This document shows positions 1 to 7,871 of a stretch of DNA of 64,000 nucleotides, piece by piece. This DNA is from Nocardioides sp. T2.26MG-1 (lineage in GTDB: Bacteria; Actinomycetota; Actinomycetes; Propionibacteriales; Nocardioidaceae). Location: contig NZ_CATNLZ010000036.1 of the NCBI RefSeq assembly GCF_950101795.1, forward strand, positions 107,844 through 171,843, in the 5' to 3' direction. Within the stretch, counting starts at the first letter, position 1. Each line of letters starts with the position of its first letter. A model generated the notes under the pieces. That model had not been told where the DNA came from. It was given only the letters and a program-made list of their open reading frames with translations, and did not search any database. The translations under genes and the position numbers were made by a program.

Positions 1-201
1 GGGTCACCGCCGTGGCCACCGCCCCATCAGCTCGACTCGACTTCGCCGCCGAGGCCGGGTGACCCTGTGGACCCACCCGGCAGCCGTACCGCCCGCAGCG
101 TTGTGTCCGCTGCGGGCGATCCCCGCGCCGGATGACCTTCCTCTCCGGCGCTGTCGTGGCCCTCGTGCCCGTGTGCCTGGAGCGAGCACGGCGTTCGGCG
201 T

Positions 202-1365
202 TCAGGCGCGCGGTGACACGTGGTGATGGGCGAGCACCTGATGCGGGTCGCCGTTTTCGTCGCTGGGGCTAGTCTGCACGGTCGCGCCGACAAGTCTCGG
301 GATCGCATGGAGGAGCCGGTGATGGGCGTCGGTGGCGATCGCGTGCGCGGCGACGATATCGAGCGTGCTGTCAACGACGATGCCGGCCTCAGCGCGAAGT
401 CGGTGCCCGATCCAGCGAAGCCGGACCTGCTCGATGCCGCGGACCCCGTCGGTGCGCCGGAGGGTTGTCTCGGCGGTCGCGGTGAGCTCGGGATCTACGG
501 CGTCCATGAGCCGCCGGTAGACGTCACGGGCAGCGTCCCGCAGCACGAGCAGGATCGCGATCGTGATGAGAAGTCCCACGATGGGGTCTGCGAGGGGGAA
601 GCCGAGCAGCACCCCGATCGCGCCGAGAACGACAGCCAGGGAGGTGAAGCCGTCGGTGCGGGCATGCAGGCCGTCGGCGACCAGTGCGGCAGAGCCGATC
701 TGGCGGCCGACCCGGATCCGGTAGAGCGCGACGAGCTCGTTGCCTGCGAAGCCGATCAGTCCGGCCGCGACCACGACCCACGGGTATGAGAGGGGCTGCG
801 GGTCGAGCAGCTTGCGCACCGACTCGTACCCTGCGATCCCCGCGGACAGGGCAATCATCGCGACGATGAAGATCCCAGCGAGGTCCTCGGCGCGTCCATA
901 ACCGTATGTGTACGACGAGGTCGGGCGTCGGCGGCCGAGGACGAAGGCGATCCAGAGCGGGATGGCCGTCAGGGCGTCGGAAAAGTTGTGGATGGTGTCC
1001 GCGAGCAGCGCGACCGACCCGGTCAGCACGACGATCGCCGCCTGCGCGATGGCGGTCACCAAGAGCACCAGCAGGCTGATCTTGACGGCTCGGATGCCGA
1101 GCGCGCTGGATTCCAGCGCGGAGTCCACCGAGTCGGTGCTGTCGTGACTGTGCGGCCGGAGTGTCTCGGCGAGGAATCGTCTGAGAGTACCACGTGGCCA
1201 ATCGCCGTGCCCGTGACCGTGGCCATGCCCGTGTCCGTGTTGGTGGTCGTGCCTGTGCCCATGCCCGTCACCGTGCTCGCCGGGATGCGCGGCCTCGTGT
1301 GCCCAGAGTGCTTCGGTGACCTGAGGATCCGCCTCGTGCTCATGGGGAGGCCGTTCGTGGGTCAT
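202..1365 (-). CDS. CDF-family cation exporter with His-rich N-terminus
   Basis: A 387-residue cation diffusion facilitator, expected to export a divalent metal such as Zn or Co from the cytoplasm by proton antiport. Residues 25-55 are a run of HG repeats, a probable metal-binding tail. The membrane domain follows from about residue 92. The CDF metal-site motifs are visible as D123/H126-x3-D130 (DTIHNFSD) in TM2 and HARTD in TM5, and a C-terminal ferredoxin-like cytoplasmic domain follows. The ATG start overlaps the stop of the upstream arsR-type gene, so repressor and exporter form one operon. Family is certain; the metal is not readable from sequence. Confidence 0.93.
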   Translation of the reverse strand: MTHERPPHEHEADPQVTEALWAHEAAHPGEHGDGHGHRHDHQHGHGHGHGHGHGDWPRGTLRRFLAETLRPHSHDSTDSVDSALESSALGIRAVKISLLVLLVTAIAQAAIVVLTGSVALLADTIHNFSDALTAIPLWIAFVLGRRRPTSSYTYGYGRAEDLAGIFIVAMIALSAGIAGYESVRKLLDPQPLSYPWVVVAAGLIGFAGNELVALYRIRVGRQIGSAALVADGLHARTDGFTSLAVVLGAIGVLLGFPLADPIVGLLITIAILLVLRDAARDVYRRLMDAVDPELTATAETTLRRTDGVRGIEQVRLRWIGHRLRAEAGIVVDSTLDIVAAHAIATDAHHRLLHAIPRLVGATVQTSPSDENGDPHQVLAHHHVSPRA

Positions 1366-1751
1366 CGGGCGTCCTTGAGGTCGACGGCGTCGCCGCGGTG
1401 GTGGGCAGGGACGCCGGGACCGGCGTGCTCAGCGTGATACACAGCGTCGGCAACGAGCTGCCGGACGTGATCGTTGGCAACTCGGTAGAAGACCTGGGCT
1501 CCCTGCTTGCGGGGAAGGACGAGTCGGGCCAGCCGCAGCTTGGCAAGGTGCTGGGAGATCGCGCTCTGCGGCTTGCCGAGGATCTCCACGATCTCGTTGA
1601 CCGACCGCTCCTCAGCGAGTACGGCCCACAGGATCCGCACCCTTGTCTGGTCGGCGAGCATGCGGAAGACCTCGACCGCGAGGTCGATCTGCTCGACGCC
1701 AGGCGATTCCTCACCGGCAGCATATGCGCGCATGCATATATGATGACACAT
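1362..1751 (-). CDS. ArsR/SmtB-family metal-responsive repressor
   Basis: Winged-helix repressor of the ArsR/SmtB type, presumed to release its own promoter when it binds the metal exported by the next gene. The helix-turn-helix lies around VNEIVEILGKPQSAISQHLA. The N-terminus contains Cys and His (MCHHICMRAYA) and the C-terminus has several His (AEHAGPGVPAHHRGD), which could be metal ligands. The frame is open further upstream, but that stretch overlaps a decayed resB fragment on the other strand. I therefore place the start at ATG 1751 or the later ATG at 1733; a dyad covers this region. The gene overlaps the downstream exporter by 4 bases. Confidence 0.88.
   Translation of the reverse strand: MCHHICMRAYAAGEESPGVEQIDLAVEVFRMLADQTRVRILWAVLAEERSVNEIVEILGKPQSAISQHLAKLRLARLVLPRKQGAQVFYRVANDHVRQLVADAVYHAEHAGPGVPAHHRGDAVDLKDAR
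1722..1739. promoter_or_regulatory. Putative ArsR operator dyad ATATGC-N6-GCATAT
   Basis: A perfect inverted repeat, ATATGC-N6-GCATAT, lies across the candidate start codons of the ArsR gene. AT-rich dyads at the promoter are the usual binding site of ArsR/SmtB repressors. The sequence is unusually AT-rich for this window. The operator role is inferred. Confidence 0.5.
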
Positions 1752-1779
1752 GCACAAGCGCTCCATCATGGACGCCCGG

Positions 1780-1942
1780 TGCGGTTGGGCTCGCTGGCTC
1801 TGGCGATCCGTGACGTCGATGCGGACCGCCGTGACCCTGCTGGTGCCACTAGCGGCGGCGCCCATCCCCGGGGGGGGTGTTGCTCCAGCGCAATGCCGCA
1901 AGCGACCTTGCGGCGGTCCTGAGCTTTGCAGCCCACGGCTAA
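1780..1942 (+). pseudogene. resB N-terminal fragment (frameshifted remnant)
   Basis: Translation from about 1780 gives GWARWLWRSVTSMRTAV, nearly the same as the N-terminus of the intact ResB at 4682 (GWGRWFWRSLTSMRTAV). At an eight-G run (1870-1877) the similarity moves to another frame, VLLQRNAASDLAAVLSFAA, matching VLPQRNVASDPAAVLNFAT of intact ResB, then stops at TAA 1940-1942. Only the first ~55 codons survive. This is a broken paralogue of the gene 3 kb downstream, perhaps left by a rearrangement that brought in the arsR-exporter pair. Confidence 0.82.
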
Positions 1943-2022
1943 CAACCCCGTGGACCAAGCGAGGGGCACCGGGCCGAGGTCGCGCGCGAACATCGTCAGC
2001 GGCGTCTCCGTAGACTGCGCGG

Positions 2023-3069
2023 GTGTATCGCCGCGCCTACGTCCTGCTCGTCGGGACCGCCACCGTCATGGGCACGCTGGCCGTGGTAGCGGCTCTCGTC
2101 CTCGACAAGCGGCTCGCCGACCCCGAGGGCTTCCTCGGACCGTCCTGGCTGCGGCTCCCGATGCTGCTCACCGGTGCCTTCCTGCTGGACATGCTGCCGC
2201 GCATCATCTGGACCGCACGGATGGACCCGCGGCGGTGGCCCGGCATCGTGCGCGAGCGGGTCCGCACTCACTGGACGCGCGAGCGGCTGACCCTGGTGGT
2301 GATGGGGCTGGTCTGCTTCTACATCACCTACGTGAGCTACCGGAACCTCAAGTCCTACCTGCCCTTCGTCATGGGCGACGTCAAGTACGACCGCGAGCTC
2401 CACCTCGTCGACCAGGCGCTGTTCCTGGGCCACCAGCCGGCCAACGTGCTCCACGACCTGCTCGGCACCAACATCGCGGCGCACTTCCTCTCGGCGATCT
2501 ACCTGTGGTTCCTGCCGCTGGTGCCGCTGGCGCTGACCGCCTGGCTGATCTGGTCGCGCAACATCTCCTTCGGCTACTGGTTCGCCACCTCCCAGTGCCT
2601 CGCGTGGACGCTCGGCACGGCGTCCTACTACGCCTTGCCGACCCTGGGCCCCGGCTTCGAGTACCCCTCGTCGTTCTTCGACCTCGCCGACACCCCCACC
2701 GCGGCCCTGATGGACACGCTCGCCTACCAACGGCAGGGCGTGATCCTCGGCGGCGTCGAGGGAGCGGTGCAGTCCGTCGCCGGCTTCGCCAGCCTGCACA
2801 GCGGCATCACCCTGCTCGTGGCGCTGATGGTGCAGTACACGATCCGCTCCCGCGTCGCCCACTGGGTCTTCTGGGCCAACTTCGCCCTCACCATCGTGGC
2901 CACGCTCTACTTCGGCTGGCACTACGTCGCCGACGACATCGCCGGCATCCTGATCGCGCTGATCTCCTTCTACCTCGGCGGCATCGCCTCCGGGCAGAAG
3001 TTCGAGCGCCACGGCCTGGCGTCGCACCCCACGACGACCACCTCGGCCGTCCCCGTCGACTCAGCCTGA
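2023..3069 (+). CDS. PAP2/inositolphosphotransferase-like membrane phosphatase
   Basis: A 348-residue polytopic membrane protein with the C-terminal acid-phosphatase signature of the PAP2 superfamily: SLHSG (domain 2) and GWHYVADDIAG (domain 3, with catalytic His and Asp). The layout, with several N-terminal membrane segments before the catalytic motifs, resembles the Aur1/Ipt1-like branch that acts on phospholipid or polyprenyl headgroups. It starts at GTG 2023. It stands alone between the resB remnant and a convergent gene and has no CTACTA-type operator, so it is probably not part of the neighbouring copper regulon. Substrate unknown. Confidence 0.8.
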   Translation: MYRRAYVLLVGTATVMGTLAVVAALVLDKRLADPEGFLGPSWLRLPMLLTGAFLLDMLPRIIWTARMDPRRWPGIVRERVRTHWTRERLTLVVMGLVCFYITYVSYRNLKSYLPFVMGDVKYDRELHLVDQALFLGHQPANVLHDLLGTNIAAHFLSAIYLWFLPLVPLALTAWLIWSRNISFGYWFATSQCLAWTLGTASYYALPTLGPGFEYPSSFFDLADTPTAALMDTLAYQRQGVILGGVEGAVQSVAGFASLHSGITLLVALMVQYTIRSRVAHWVFWANFALTIVATLYFGWHYVADDIAGILIALISFYLGGIASGQKFERHGLASHPTTTTSAVPVDSA

Positions 3070-3361
3070 GACACGTCGCCACCATCGGAGAAGGCAACCG
3101 CGGACGCTAAGGCATTCGTTTGAGACGCTTCAACGTCCTGTGACCGCACGCGTTCGACCTGAACCACATCATCAGCCGCCCGGCGCTGTTGAGTGTTTAC
3201 CCCCGACCCGGGAGTCGCCACCTGCCGACCGAGTGGCCAGACTTGGGGGTCGACCGACGATCTCACGGCCAGACTGCGACCCGACGGTAGCGATGGCGGT
3301 CGTGGCCGTCCGCGACTCTGGTTGAGGTCCGGCCATCCCCGGGTCGGCTCGATTCGATGGA

Positions 3362-4276
3362 TCAGTATGTTGTGACGTGGACGTGGTCGAAGTGATTGGC
3401 GGTCACGGAGCCCCGGTCTTCCATGCCCCGCCAGGCCTCTCCGGCCCGTTGTACCGACCAAATTCTCCGAGCGTGTATTACATAGGAGACACCGAGGTCG
3501 GAGTAGTTCTGCCGGACAAAGTTAGCCACCTGCCAGCCGCGCGAGCCGCTCACCATGATGTCGACAGCAATACCCTGGGCATGCTCGCCGTCGCCGCGCA
3601 ATGTCCCGTAGGTCGTAATCTCGGGGAACGCAGCGCACACGGCCGCATGGACGGCCACGATGTTCGGGCTCACACCGGACGGCACCGACGTGCCGTTCGA
3701 GCAGGTGCCACCGCCCACCGGTTGGACACGATCGGCCGGTTCGGGCCTCACCTCGGGTTTACTCGCCACGAGATACCCCTCGGTGACCCACCGGGAGCGA
3801 CCCTCGAGGACCACCTCTTGGCGGCCCCACAACGCCCTACCCGTCACCAGAACCTTCGTCAGGTCGTCGAGCAGCCCAACCTTACGGGCCATTTCGCCGG
3901 GCTCGGTCCACACATTCAGCGCCACTGTGGTCCACCGTCTGACATCAGCTTGACGCACCGCCTGGCGAGTCCTGCTGACCGACAGCAACCGCTGAGCCCT
4001 CGTTGGCTTGGGTTGGAATCGAACGCCCGACCGAGAGATAGCGTCTCGGCGTTCGCCGGCGACCCACGTACTCGGCACGCCAGGGGCGTGGTCCCGCGCG
4101 CTGATCGCCGGGACGGCGTTCCGCGGGCTGGTCGCGACCCCCAGGGCCACGGCACTACCCGTCGCCACGATTGCGAGTGAGCCAGCGACGAGTGCGCGTA
4201 AGGGCTTGCGGCTGGCCGTGGTTTCCCGCTTGTGGCGATGCTCTACCACAGCCTGGTCCTTACTCTTGGCGGACAT
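3362..4276 (-). CDS. Secreted/anchored SH3-like and M15-like cell-wall protein
   Basis: A 304-residue protein with a basic N-terminus, one membrane segment (LRALVAGSLAIVATGSAVAL), an SH3-like stretch (about residues 115-180, WTTVALNVWTEPG to SRWVTEGYLVA) and a C-terminal domain of the ARB_07466/extensin-like kind. That domain shows GEHAQGIAVDIMV and ends in HFDHVHVTTY, matching the His/Asp/His zinc-ligand pattern of LAS peptidases. It probably acts on, or binds to, peptidoglycan outside the membrane. The frame extends to GTG 4321, but ATG 4276 gives the usual short basic leader. A BlaI-type dyad lies 58 bases upstream of ATG 4276, linking the gene to the island's regulon. Confidence 0.72.
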   Translation of the reverse strand: MSAKSKDQAVVEHRHKRETTASRKPLRALVAGSLAIVATGSAVALGVATSPRNAVPAISARDHAPGVPSTWVAGERRDAISRSGVRFQPKPTRAQRLLSVSRTRQAVRQADVRRWTTVALNVWTEPGEMARKVGLLDDLTKVLVTGRALWGRQEVVLEGRSRWVTEGYLVASKPEVRPEPADRVQPVGGGTCSNGTSVPSGVSPNIVAVHAAVCAAFPEITTYGTLRGDGEHAQGIAVDIMVSGSRGWQVANFVRQNYSDLGVSYVIHARRIWSVQRAGEAWRGMEDRGSVTANHFDHVHVTTY

Positions 4277-4333
4277 TTCTGGCTGATCAGCGAGCTCGAC
4301 CGACCGCGACGAGTCAAGCACACCCTCCGCTGT

Positions 4334-4352
4334 CTACGAAAATACTTAGTAG
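4334..4352. promoter_or_regulatory. BlaI-type operator dyad, site 1
   Basis: CTACGA-N7-TAGTAG, one mismatch from the 19-bp consensus CTACTA-N7-TAGTAG found six times in this island. It lies upstream of the minus-strand SH3/M15-like gene. The dyad form is seen in the sequence; binding by the BlaI protein at 17337 is inferred from a copy in the blaI intergenic region. Confidence 0.7.
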
Positions 4353-4567
4353 TCAACCTTTGTGTGGGACCAAGGCTGCAAGCACGGCTCACAGACCTGC
4401 ACATAAGGGCTTCACGAGCGTTGGGCGAGACGCAGATTGGCCCCTAGCAGGGTGCCCGCGCCTTCCGATGGCGCTAAGGACGTCACCCTCTTCACCGAAA
4501 GCCCTTGTGCTCATCGCAACGGCAGGCACGGTGGGACGCCGGACGTCTCGACGTTCTGATGAGAGAT
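4353..4567. other. Divergent intergenic stretch between sites 1 and 2
   Basis: Together with the flanking dyads this makes a ~400-base gap between the minus-strand SH3/M15-like gene and resB. I see no coding frame with convincing codon use or similarity. It probably holds the two divergent promoters. Confidence 0.5.
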
Positions 4568-4586
4568 CTACTAGGTCATCTAGTAG
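4568..4586. promoter_or_regulatory. BlaI-type operator dyad, site 2 (perfect)
   Basis: A perfect CTACTA-N7-TAGTAG palindrome about 95 bases upstream of the resB GTG start, so it probably controls resB-ccsB-cupredoxin. Confidence 0.78.
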
Positions 4587-4681
4587 AGTGCCGGTGCCCG
4601 GCGACCGGCCACCGGGTTCCCCACCGGGAGCCGGTCGCCAGTGGCAGATCGCATACACGAGCACCCACCCGAAGGCAGATC

Positions 4682-6319
4682 GTGACGACCCAGTTGCGCC
4701 CTCGACCAGCGTCAACCTCGACGCCGGATGATGAGCCGATCCATGGCTGGGGCTGGGGTCGCTGGTTCTGGCGGTCCCTCACGTCGATGCGGACCGCCGT
4801 GATCCTGTTGGGGCTCCTCGCGGCGGCGGCAATCCCGGGATCGGTGTTGCCCCAGCGCAACGTCGCCAGCGACCCCGCCGCCGTCCTGAACTTCGCGACG
4901 GACAATCCCGAGCTCTACCCGTGGCTGGACCGCCTGGGACTGTTCGAGGTCTACGCCTCCCCTTGGTTCGCCGCGATCTACCTCCTGCTGCTGGTCTCCA
5001 TGACCGGATGTGTTCTGCCGCGGTGCGCCCGGCTGTGGCAGGCAGCCCGCTCCGCCCCTGCGCCCGCGCCGAGGAACCTCACGCGAATGGAGGGCTATCG
5101 ATCTTTCCCGGTCAGGGAGCGCGACCCCGTCGCAGACGAAGAGCCCGGCTCGGCCGGTCCGCTCAAGCGGGCCGCAGAGGTTCTGAGGCGTCGCGGGTTC
5201 CGTGTGGAGGTGGCGAAGGACGAGGTGCGTGCCGAGCGCGGGTACCTTCGCGAGGTCGGAAACCTCGCATTCCACCTGTCCCTCCTGGTGCTCTTGGTGG
5301 GTGTGGCCGCGGGCCGCCTATTCGGGTTCGAAGGGCGGGTGGCGCTCGCCGAGGGCGAGACCTTCACCAACGTGAGCTCGGCCTACGACGCGTTCACCCC
5401 GTCAGTCTGGACCGACACCGAGAGCCTGGAGCCGTTCGCATTCACCCTGGACGAGTTCGACGCCGAGTACGCAGCGGAAGGGCCCAAGAGCGGCGAACCT
5501 CGCTTCTTCAACGCGGCCCTGTCCTACCAGGCCGGCGCCAACGATGAGACGCGCCGCTTGGACGTTCGACCCAACCACCCCCTCGACGTGAACGGGACCA
5601 AGGCTTTCCTCACTGGGCACGGCTACGCGCCGGTTGTGACTGTCCGGGACGGCCGTGGGGACATCGCCTTTTCGGGGCCTGTCATCTTCCTGCCCAACGA
5701 CGGCTCTTACGCCTCCGACGGCGTCGTGAAGGTGCCTGACGCAATGCCTCAGCAGTTGGGCTTCGAAGGGTTCTTCCTCCCCACCGCCGCCACGGGCCCT
5801 CAAGGTCCGTACTCGGCCTTCCCGGACGCCCTGAACCCGCAACTCTTCCTGACAGCCTTCGCGGGCGACCTGGGCGTGGACGACGGGGAGGCCCAATCGG
5901 TGTACACGCTGGACAAGTCAGGCATGAAGCAGTTGCGGCAGGCTGACGGCCAGCCGTTCGCCCGCGCACTTTCGGTCGGTGAAACCATGAAGCTGCCCAA
6001 CGGACTGGGCAGCCTCACCTTCGACCGAGTGGGGCGGTTCGCCAACTTCCAGATCGCCTACGACCCAGGCAAGGAGATCTCACTCGCGGCCGGTGTGATG
6101 CTGCTGCTCGGGCTCACGACCTCCTTGTCGATCCGACGACGGCGGATCTGGGTCCGGGCCATTCCCGACGCCTCGGGCACCGCAGGGTCCTCGACTCTCG
6201 AGGTCGCCGGGCAGTCCATGACCCGTTGGCCGCTCCCGGACAAGGACATCGCGCACCTTGTCGAAACCCTCGCCGCGAACGCCACCGCACTGCATCCACC
6301 AGAAGGAAGCGCCTCATGA
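4682..6319 (+). CDS. resB: Cytochrome c biogenesis protein ResB (Ccs1)
   Basis: A 545-residue ResB, one half of the System II haem exporter/ligase that attaches haem to apocytochromes c outside the membrane. Membrane segments are visible near residues 40-60 (TSMRTAVILLGLLAAAAIPG), 95-115, 195-215 and close to the C-terminus, with a large extracytoplasmic domain before the last. I choose GTG 4682 because it follows GAAGG and gives the normal leader. The stop overlaps the ATG of ccsB (ATGA), so the two subunits are translationally coupled. A perfect BlaI-type dyad precedes the gene. Confidence 0.93.
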   Translation: MTTQLRPRPASTSTPDDEPIHGWGWGRWFWRSLTSMRTAVILLGLLAAAAIPGSVLPQRNVASDPAAVLNFATDNPELYPWLDRLGLFEVYASPWFAAIYLLLLVSMTGCVLPRCARLWQAARSAPAPAPRNLTRMEGYRSFPVRERDPVADEEPGSAGPLKRAAEVLRRRGFRVEVAKDEVRAERGYLREVGNLAFHLSLLVLLVGVAAGRLFGFEGRVALAEGETFTNVSSAYDAFTPSVWTDTESLEPFAFTLDEFDAEYAAEGPKSGEPRFFNAALSYQAGANDETRRLDVRPNHPLDVNGTKAFLTGHGYAPVVTVRDGRGDIAFSGPVIFLPNDGSYASDGVVKVPDAMPQQLGFEGFFLPTAATGPQGPYSAFPDALNPQLFLTAFAGDLGVDDGEAQSVYTLDKSGMKQLRQADGQPFARALSVGETMKLPNGLGSLTFDRVGRFANFQIAYDPGKEISLAAGVMLLLGLTTSLSIRRRRIWVRAIPDASGTAGSSTLEVAGQSMTRWPLPDKDIAHLVETLAANATALHPPEGSAS

Positions 6320-7275
6320 GCTTCAGTGACACGATGGCGAGCCTCTCGAACGGGTTCGTCTACTCCGCCATCGCGGTCTACGCGCTGGCACTGCTCGCCT
6401 ACTCGGCAGAGGCCGCCGGGCGGGCGGCCCGGCGACACGTCGTCCTCGTGCCCGCAGCAACTGCAGCGGTGAACTCGCCCACGACCCCCGAACCGGAACC
6501 GGCGCCCGACGGTTGGCGGCGTCTCGGGGCAATCGGCACGTCGATGACGGTGCTCGGCTTCCTGCTCAACCTGGCGGGCGTGGCCGCACGGGGCCTCGCG
6601 GCCCAGCGCGCGCCCTGGGGAAACATGTACGAGTTCGCCATCGTCGGTGCGCTCGCTGCGGGTGGCGCTTACCTGTTCTTCCTGTCCCGGCGACCGGTTC
6701 GGGACTTCGGGGTGTGGATCGTCGCCATCGTGCTGCTCGCACTCGGCCTCGCTGTCACGGTCCTCTACACGCCGGTGGACGCGCTGGTGCCCGTCTTGAA
6801 CTCCTACTGGCTGGTCATCCACGTGGCAGCCGCGATCAGCGCAGGCGGCATCTTCACCGTCGGTGCGGTCGCGACAGCGCTCTTCCTGGTGCGGACTCGC
6901 GCCGAGACGCGCGCAAAGGAGCGCGGCGGTGACGTGGATGGCAGGTACGCCGCGAGCCTTCCGCCGAGCACGACCCTGGGACATGTCGCGCATGCCGCCC
7001 ACATGTTCGCCTTCCCGATCTGGACGTTCGCGGTGCTCGCCGGTGCCATCTGGGCGGAGAACTCTTGGGGACGTTACTGGGGGTGGGACCCCAAGGAGAC
7101 CTGGGCGTTCATCACCTGGGTGCTCTACGCGGCCTACCTGCACGCCGCGTCCACCAGCGGATGGCGTGGTGTCCGCGCCTCCTGGTTTGCGCTGGCCGGT
7201 TACGCCGCCTTTATGTTCAACTTCGTCGGTGTGAACCTTTGGATCACCGGACTCCACTCCTACGCGGGCGTCTGA
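6316..7275 (+). CDS. ccsB: Cytochrome c biogenesis protein CcsB/ResC (CcsA family)
   Basis: A 319-residue polytopic partner of ResB. The haem-handling WWD-type motif is present as WGRYWGWDPKETWAF, and conserved His residues flank it (for example VIHVAAAIS and AAYLHAA). It begins at ATG 6316 inside the resB stop codon, with AGAAGGAAG as ribosome site. ResB and CcsB together form the System II synthetase. Cytochrome c maturation also needs reduced apocytochrome thiols, which the island's CcdA and TlpA-like proteins could supply. Confidence 0.93.
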   Translation: MSFSDTMASLSNGFVYSAIAVYALALLAYSAEAAGRAARRHVVLVPAATAAVNSPTTPEPEPAPDGWRRLGAIGTSMTVLGFLLNLAGVAARGLAAQRAPWGNMYEFAIVGALAAGGAYLFFLSRRPVRDFGVWIVAIVLLALGLAVTVLYTPVDALVPVLNSYWLVIHVAAAISAGGIFTVGAVATALFLVRTRAETRAKERGGDVDGRYAASLPPSTTLGHVAHAAHMFAFPIWTFAVLAGAIWAENSWGRYWGWDPKETWAFITWVLYAAYLHAASTSGWRGVRASWFALAGYAAFMFNFVGVNLWITGLHSYAGV

Positions 7276-7281
7276 CCCGCC

Positions 7282-7389
7282 TTGTCCACCATCGTGATCG
7301 GTCTCTTCACTGCCGTGACCACCCTCGTCGTCCTCTACCTGATCGCCCGCGCATCTCACACCGAGTACGACGACGACCCGAATCAGTGA
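7282..7389 (+). CDS. Small single-span membrane protein (35 aa)
   Basis: A 35-codon frame begins at TTG 7282 (or GTG 7294), six bases after ccsB, and reads LSTIVIGLFTAVTTLVVLYL followed by a polar, acidic tail (TEYDDDPNQ). One hydrophobic segment and an acidic C-terminus are the outline of small subunits of membrane redox assemblies, but I recognise no family. GC-rich third positions, tight packing and same-strand position between ccsB and the lipoprotein gene support a real gene. No strong ribosome site is visible. Confidence 0.5.
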   Translation: MSTIVIGLFTAVTTLVVLYLIARASHTEYDDDPNQ

Positions 7390-7427
7390 ACTTTCAATCC
7401 CCACCACACCGACACCGAGGAAGCACC

Positions 7428-7871
7428 TTGCGCGCACTCCCCGCCCTAGCCCTCACCGCGGCCCTCACGATTGCTCTGTCCGGGTGCACATCCGGCCCGG
7501 ATCCCTCCACCTCCACTTCCTCGCCTGGAAGCACCAGTCCCACTTCCACGGACTCGCCGGCCGCCTCTTCGACGCAGGAAGCAACGCCGAAGGAGACACC
7601 GAAGCCTGGATCCGAACTGGTTGTCACCATCAGTGGCGACGAGGTCCTGCCCAACGCGAAGGAGATCAGTATCGATACTGGCGAATCCCTGGTCATCAGC
7701 TTCACCTCCGACCGGCCCGGCGAGCTTCATGTTCATTCCAAGCCCGAGCAGGTACTGGAGTTCCCCGCCGGCAAGTCGACGCAGGAACTGGTGATCGAGA
7801 CCCCGGGTCTCGTCGAGGTCGAGGAGCACGAGACTGGCGCCGTGGTCGCACAGATCAAGGTCGGCGGATGA
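7428..7871 (+). CDS. Cupredoxin-like lipoprotein
   Basis: A 147-residue lipoprotein. From TTG 7428 (GAGGA upstream) it reads a signal peptide ending in the lipobox LSGC, then a Ser/Thr/Pro linker, then a beta-rich domain (about residues 60-147) of cupredoxin type. Candidate metal ligands are His in ELHVHS and in VEEHETG. It would sit on the outer face of the membrane and bind copper or act in redox transfer. An in-frame GTG at 7386 is possible but would bury the signal peptide. Its stop overlaps the next gene's ATG, pairing it with the membrane protein that follows. Confidence 0.8.
   Translation: MRALPALALTAALTIALSGCTSGPDPSTSTSSPGSTSPTSTDSPAASSTQEATPKETPKPGSELVVTISGDEVLPNAKEISIDTGESLVISFTSDRPGELHVHSKPEQVLEFPAGKSTQELVIETPGLVEVEEHETGAVVAQIKVGG

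Noticed and set aside
1..201. Short minus-strand frame downstream of the first exporter
   Set aside because: Arg/Gly-rich with no domain and cut by the window edge; cannot be supported.
1362..1958. Extended 198-codon version of the ArsR gene
   Set aside because: The extra 69 codons lie across the resB remnant on the other strand and do not resemble ArsR N-termini.
3070..3361. Short open frames between the PAP2 gene and the SH3/M15-like gene
   Set aside because: Overlapping frames on both strands with no ribosome site, similarity or domain; treated as a convergent intergenic region.
4005..4035. tRNA T-loop-like sequence GGTTGGAATCGAACGC
   Set aside because: It lies inside the SH3/M15-like coding sequence and has no acceptor or anticodon arms around it.
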